Below, piece by piece: positions 18,045 to 21,536 of a stretch of DNA of 21,536 nt; the first letter of the stretch is position 1, and each line of letters begins with the position of its first letter. The translations under genes were made by a program, and so were the position numbers. The notes beneath the pieces were generated by a model, which did no database searches, had not been told where the DNA came from, and saw only the letters and a program-made list of their open reading frames with translations. The stretch spans positions 1 to 21,536 of the IMG/VR virus record IMGVR_UViG_3300029309_000396; one strand, given 5' to 3'. The DNA comes from a virus.

Positions 18045-19644
18045 TGAAGGTAACTTTGTCTTAAAAAAAGACGGTACACCTAGAAAGAAAGGCGGTAGAC
18101 CTAATACTGCTGAACAAGCTAAGTTAGCAGCCCAGCGAACTGTAGCTCGTAAACAAAAAAACATTCATAAGTTAGAAGAAAAACTAAAGAATGCTAAAAA
18201 ATCTTTTAAAAAACAAAAAACAACTTTAGAGAATCTTGGTAGCGGTGACCAAACACTTGTTACGGATTCAGATATTTCAGCACTTCCAAAAGCAGTCCGA
18301 GAAGACCTCAAAGATGCAAATGTCTTGTTCCATCCTAATGAAGGACCACAGACAGATTTCTTAGCTGCAGACGAAAAAGACGTACTATACGGTGGTGCTG
18401 CAGGAGGGGGAAAATCATACGCAATGTTGGTAGACCCTCTCCGATACGCTCATAAGAAAGCTCATCGTGCTTTAATACTTCGTAGGTCTATGCCAGAGTT
18501 ACGAGAAATGATAGATAAAAGCCGAGAGCTATATCCACAGGCTTTTCCCGGTGCTAAGTTTAGAGAAGTAGAAAAACTTTGGAACTTTCCAAGCGGTGCA
18601 AAGATAGAGTTTGGTTTCTTAGAACGTGATGCAGATGTTTATAGATATCAAGGTCAAGCATACTCTTGGATTGGGTTTGATGAAATAACACACTTACCTA
18701 CAGAGTTTAGTTGGAACTATTTAGCTTCTCGTCTTAGAACAACTGACCCAGAAATAAAAACTTATCTTCGATGTACTGCTAACCCCGGTGGTGTTGGTTC
18801 AAGTTGGGTTAAGAAGAGATACATAGAACCAGAAGAATCTAATAAAAGTTTTGTAGGTACAGATGGACTAACTCGTAAGTTTATTCCTGCAAAACTTGCA
18901 GATAATCCATATTTATCTGAAGATGGTGTGTATGAGCAAATGCTTAACTCGTTACCTCCTATTCAACGTAGACAGTTATTAGAAGGAAATTGGGATGTTG
19001 CAGAAGGTGCTGCATTCGTAGAGTTTGACTCAGACGCACATATTATTACACCTTTTGAGATACCTTTGTCTTGGGAACGTGTAAAAGGCATTGACTACGG
19101 GTATGCTTCAGAGAGTTGTTGTCTATGGGGAACTATAGATATGAATGATGGAACTCTTATAATTTATAGAGAATTGTACAAAAAAGGCTTGACAGGTGAA
19201 GAATTAGGCAGTATAATAACTGATATGGAGATGGTAGACCCATTTTCAGTAAACGGTGTATTGGATACAGCAGCTTGGGCTAGAACTGGAACGACAGGAC
19301 CTACTGTTGGTGAAGCCTTGATTAAAGCAGGTCATAAATTAAGACGTGCTGATAAGAATAGAATACAAGGTAAAATCCAAATACACGAATATTTAAAGGT
19401 TCGAGAAAGTGGTAGACCAAAGTTGCAAATATTCAATACATGCCCTAATTTAATTAGAGAATTACAAAGCATACCACTATCAAAGACCAATCCAGAAGAT
19501 GTAGATACTCATGCTTCGGACCACGCATATGACGCTTTACGTTATATGATTATGAGTAGACCTAGAATGGAAAGTCCATTAGAAAGGTTACGAGGCATAA
19601 AAAGAGATATATTTAAACCTTCTGATTCGACATTTGGATATTGA
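17974..19644 (+). CDS. terL: Terminase large subunit (packaging ATPase and nuclease)
   Basis: Motor and nuclease that packages concatemeric DNA into proheads, 556 aa. A basic, helical N-terminal extension of about 110 residues (KKGGRPNTAEQAK ... KKSFKKQKTTLE) precedes the ATPase domain, with Walker A GGAAGGGKS (140-148) and Walker B WIGFDEIT (D236, E237). The RNase H-like nuclease domain has GIDYGYA (D374), VLDTAAWA (D431) and SDHAYDALRY (D516, D520), giving the expected acidic triad. The start is the only ATG available near the 5' end. A perfect sigma-70 promoter lies inside the gene at 19199-19227. Confidence 0.95.
   Translation: MSIKNTDSEKKDWEVNPHLYLQDDEGNFVLKKDGTPRKKGGRPNTAEQAKLAAQRTVARKQKNIHKLEEKLKNAKKSFKKQKTTLENLGSGDQTLVTDSDISALPKAVREDLKDANVLFHPNEGPQTDFLAADEKDVLYGGAAGGGKSYAMLVDPLRYAHKKAHRALILRRSMPELREMIDKSRELYPQAFPGAKFREVEKLWNFPSGAKIEFGFLERDADVYRYQGQAYSWIGFDEITHLPTEFSWNYLASRLRTTDPEIKTYLRCTANPGGVGSSWVKKRYIEPEESNKSFVGTDGLTRKFIPAKLADNPYLSEDGVYEQMLNSLPPIQRRQLLEGNWDVAEGAAFVEFDSDAHIITPFEIPLSWERVKGIDYGYASESCCLWGTIDMNDGTLIIYRELYKKGLTGEELGSIITDMEMVDPFSVNGVLDTAAWARTGTTGPTVGEALIKAGHKLRRADKNRIQGKIQIHEYLKVRESGRPKLQIFNTCPNLIRELQSIPLSKTNPEDVDTHASDHAYDALRYMIMSRPRMESPLERLRGIKRDIFKPSDSTFGY
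19199..19227 (+). promoter_or_regulatory. Perfect-consensus sigma-70 promoter inside terL
   Basis: TTGACA (19199-19204), 17 bp and TATAAT (19222-19227) lie in sense orientation in the nuclease domain of terL. Transcription would start near 19234 and supply the portal and downstream structural genes independently of the 15243-15271 promoter. Confidence 0.6.
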
Positions 19645-19646
19645 TA

Positions 19647-21536
19647 ATGGCAGAGAAAGATAACTCTTTTTTAACAGCCGACAACATTTATGAAGATGTT
19701 GAAGGTGAGGCAGGAAAAAATTTAAGTTTAGAAGAAGACCAACAACTAAACTTAGTTGGTATTATTAAAAGTAGATTTGCTCTTGCTGAAGAATCTAGAG
19801 ATTCTGATGAAAGAAGATGGTTAAGGTCATACGAAAACTATCGAGGACTTTACAATAAGTCTGTTAAATTTAGAGAATCAGAAAAGTCTAGAATATTTGT
19901 CAAGATAACTAAAACTAAAGTACTTGCAGCATTTGGACAATTAGTAGATGTTATCTTTGGTACAGGTAAGTTTCCAATAGGTATATCAGAAACTAAACTA
20001 CCAGAGGGTGAAAAAGAAGATGCATTTTTAGATTTTCAAAATCCATCACCTAGTTTAGAAAGTGGCATACCTGATAACATCGGTAACAGATTAGAAGATT
20101 CTCCTGTTGAAAGCATTTACGATGTTGGATATGAAGGAGATGGTAAAACTTTAAAAGCTGGTGCAACATTTGGCACTGGCATGTTTGAAGACACTATTGA
20201 TGAGATAGCTGAAAAATCTGGATTTTTAAAAGAAGGAACAAGTGCTAACCCACAAAACATAGAATTATCTCCAGCACAAAGAACTGCAAGAAGAATGGAA
20301 AAGCTGGTTCATGACCAGATAGAAGAATCAAACGGTGGTTCAGAAATTAGAAGTGCTTTACTAGAGGCAGCTTTATTAGGAACAGGAATTGTAAAAGGTC
20401 CTTTTAACTTCAACAAGAAACTACATAAGTGGGATACAAATGAAGAAGGTGATAGAGAATATAACCCACTTGAAGTTAGAGTACCTAGAATAGAATTTGT
20501 TAGTTGTTGGGACTTTTATCCAGACCCTGCAGCTACAAATATAGAAGAGTGTGAGTACGTAGTTCATCGTCATAAAATGAATCGTAGTCAATTAAGGCAA
20601 CTTAGAAACATGCCTTTCTTTGACAAAGATGCTATTCGTGAATGTATTCAAGAAGGTCCTAACTATGAGGAAAAAGACTTTGAATCACAGTTGCGAGATG
20701 ATTATAAAGCAGATGAAACTTATATGCCAAACTTTGAAGTTTTGGAATATTGGGGAATCATGGATGCTGAGTATGCAAGGGAAGTAGGTATTGAATTACC
20801 AGATTCAGTAGATGACTTAGATGAGGTACAAATCAATGCTTGGATATGCGGTAGCAAATTACTAAGAGCTGTTATCAATCCGTTTACACCTTATCGCATA
20901 CCTTACAATGCTTTTCCATACGAAAGAAATCCTTACAATTTTTTTGGTATTGGAATTGCAGAAAACATGGATGACTCACAACAAATTATGAATGGTCATG
21001 CAAGAATGGCTATTGATAATTTAGCTCTGGCAGGTTCATTAGTATTTGATGTTGATGAGTCTGCACTGGTCGGAGGACAAAACATGGAAGTCTATCCCGG
21101 TAAAATATTCAGAAGACAAGCTGGTATGCCGGGACAAGCAATATACGGATTAAAGTTTCCGAATACTGCACCTGAAAACATGATGATGTTTGATAGGTTT
21201 AGACAACTTGCTGATGAGCAAACTGGTATACCTAGTTATAGTCATGGTCAAACTGGAGTACAAAGTATGACTAGAACTGCATCAGGTATGTCAATGTTAT
21301 TAGGAGCAGCAAGTTTAAACATCAAAACAGTCGTTAAAAATCTTGATGACTTTTTGTTGAAGCCACTAGGCGAAGCTTACTTTCAATGGAACATGCAGTT
21401 TTTTGATGGTGAGATAGATGTGGCTGGTGATTTAGAAGTTAGAGCTACTGGTACAAATAGCTTGATGCAGAAAGAAGTTAGAAGTCAAAGACTTACTATG
21501 TTCTTACAAACTGCACAAAGTCCAGCTATCGCACCG
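19647..21536 (+). CDS. Portal protein (head-tail connector), 3' end beyond window
   Basis: Forms the dodecameric ring through which DNA enters and leaves the capsid. At least 630 residues are visible before the right edge. It follows terL by 2 nt, the expected place for a portal. Features include the N-terminal RWLRSYENYRGLYNK, FVKITKTKVLAAFGQLVDVIFG, VEFVSCWDFYPDPAA-type block near residue 285, a core NPYNFFGIGIAENMDDSQQI, and GIPSYSHGQTGVQSMTRTAS with LNIKTVVKNLDDFLLKPLGE, which resemble the large P22-type portals of podoviruses. Length also suits that group. GTTTAAAC occurs once (21313-21320). Confidence 0.88.
   Translation, partial: MAEKDNSFLTADNIYEDVEGEAGKNLSLEEDQQLNLVGIIKSRFALAEESRDSDERRWLRSYENYRGLYNKSVKFRESEKSRIFVKITKTKVLAAFGQLVDVIFGTGKFPIGISETKLPEGEKEDAFLDFQNPSPSLESGIPDNIGNRLEDSPVESIYDVGYEGDGKTLKAGATFGTGMFEDTIDEIAEKSGFLKEGTSANPQNIELSPAQRTARRMEKLVHDQIEESNGGSEIRSALLEAALLGTGIVKGPFNFNKKLHKWDTNEEGDREYNPLEVRVPRIEFVSCWDFYPDPAATNIEECEYVVHRHKMNRSQLRQLRNMPFFDKDAIRECIQEGPNYEEKDFESQLRDDYKADETYMPNFEVLEYWGIMDAEYAREVGIELPDSVDDLDEVQINAWICGSKLLRAVINPFTPYRIPYNAFPYERNPYNFFGIGIAENMDDSQQIMNGHARMAIDNLALAGSLVFDVDESALVGGQNMEVYPGKIFRRQAGMPGQAIYGLKFPNTAPENMMMFDRFRQLADEQTGIPSYSHGQTGVQSMTRTASGMSMLLGAASLNIKTVVKNLDDFLLKPLGEAYFQWNMQFFDGEIDVAGDLEVRATGTNSLMQKEVRSQRLTMFLQTAQSPAIAP

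Noticed and set aside
1-21536. tRNA genes, integrase or attachment sites
   Set aside because: No cloverleaf-like TFC arm, recombinase gene or paired att-like repeats were seen by eye.

Overview
The window is about 21.5 kb of a tailed double-stranded DNA phage. It is A+T-rich (roughly two thirds A+T by eye), densely packed, and built in two divergent arms. The gene content (T7-like family A DNA polymerase, fused primase-helicase, acidic-tailed ssDNA-binding protein, phage ribonucleotide reductase, terminase and portal) and several small basic protein families typical of marine phages suggest a marine, probably short-tailed virus of a proteobacterium. No phage RNA polymerase is visible. Several promoters match the host sigma-70 consensus closely, four of them perfectly in both hexamers or nearly so, which suggests that host RNA polymerase does the transcription. 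There is no integrase, tRNA or CRISPR array.

Leftward arm (minus strand, 14536 down to 1). Nearest the centre (14.5-7.4 kb) is a run of mostly small genes of unknown function. It includes an ArdA-type antirestriction protein, a SprT-like zinc protease, a zinc-ribbon microprotein and two single-span membrane microproteins; this is the usual composition of an early host-takeover region. Further left (7.4 kb to 1) is DNA metabolism: ssDNA-binding protein, primase-helicase, DNA polymerase, two PD-(D/E)XK nucleases, a DUF3310-like protein, and the start of ribonucleotide reductase running off the left edge. Genes overlap by 4-30 nt or are separated by a few bases, and promoters near 10.4, 7.85 and 6.6 kb break the arm into transcription units.

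Centre (14.54-15.28 kb). This gene-free stretch has two perfect DnaA boxes, three tandem 9-bp repeats, repeated CTTTATAAAG palindromes, G-rich clusters on the + strand, and two back-to-back perfect sigma-70 promoters sharing an inverted repeat at their -35 hexamers. It is the probable replication origin and the switch between the arms.

Rightward arm (plus strand, 15280 to the end). It runs from small terminase through small basic proteins, an IscU-type iron-sulfur scaffold, more small basic proteins and a membrane microprotein, to large terminase and portal (running off the right edge). A further perfect sigma-70 promoter lies inside the large terminase gene.

The most notable unexplained signals are: (1) a covarying hairpin/pseudoknot element found twice, each copy immediately upstream of the ribosome binding site of a different early gene; (2) a four-copy intergenic hairpin family with an invariant 11-nt loop; (3) 16 copies of the 8-bp palindrome GTTTAAAC, about 15-20 times chance expectation, 15 of them in the leftward arm and origin; and (4) the phage-borne IscU between the terminase genes.
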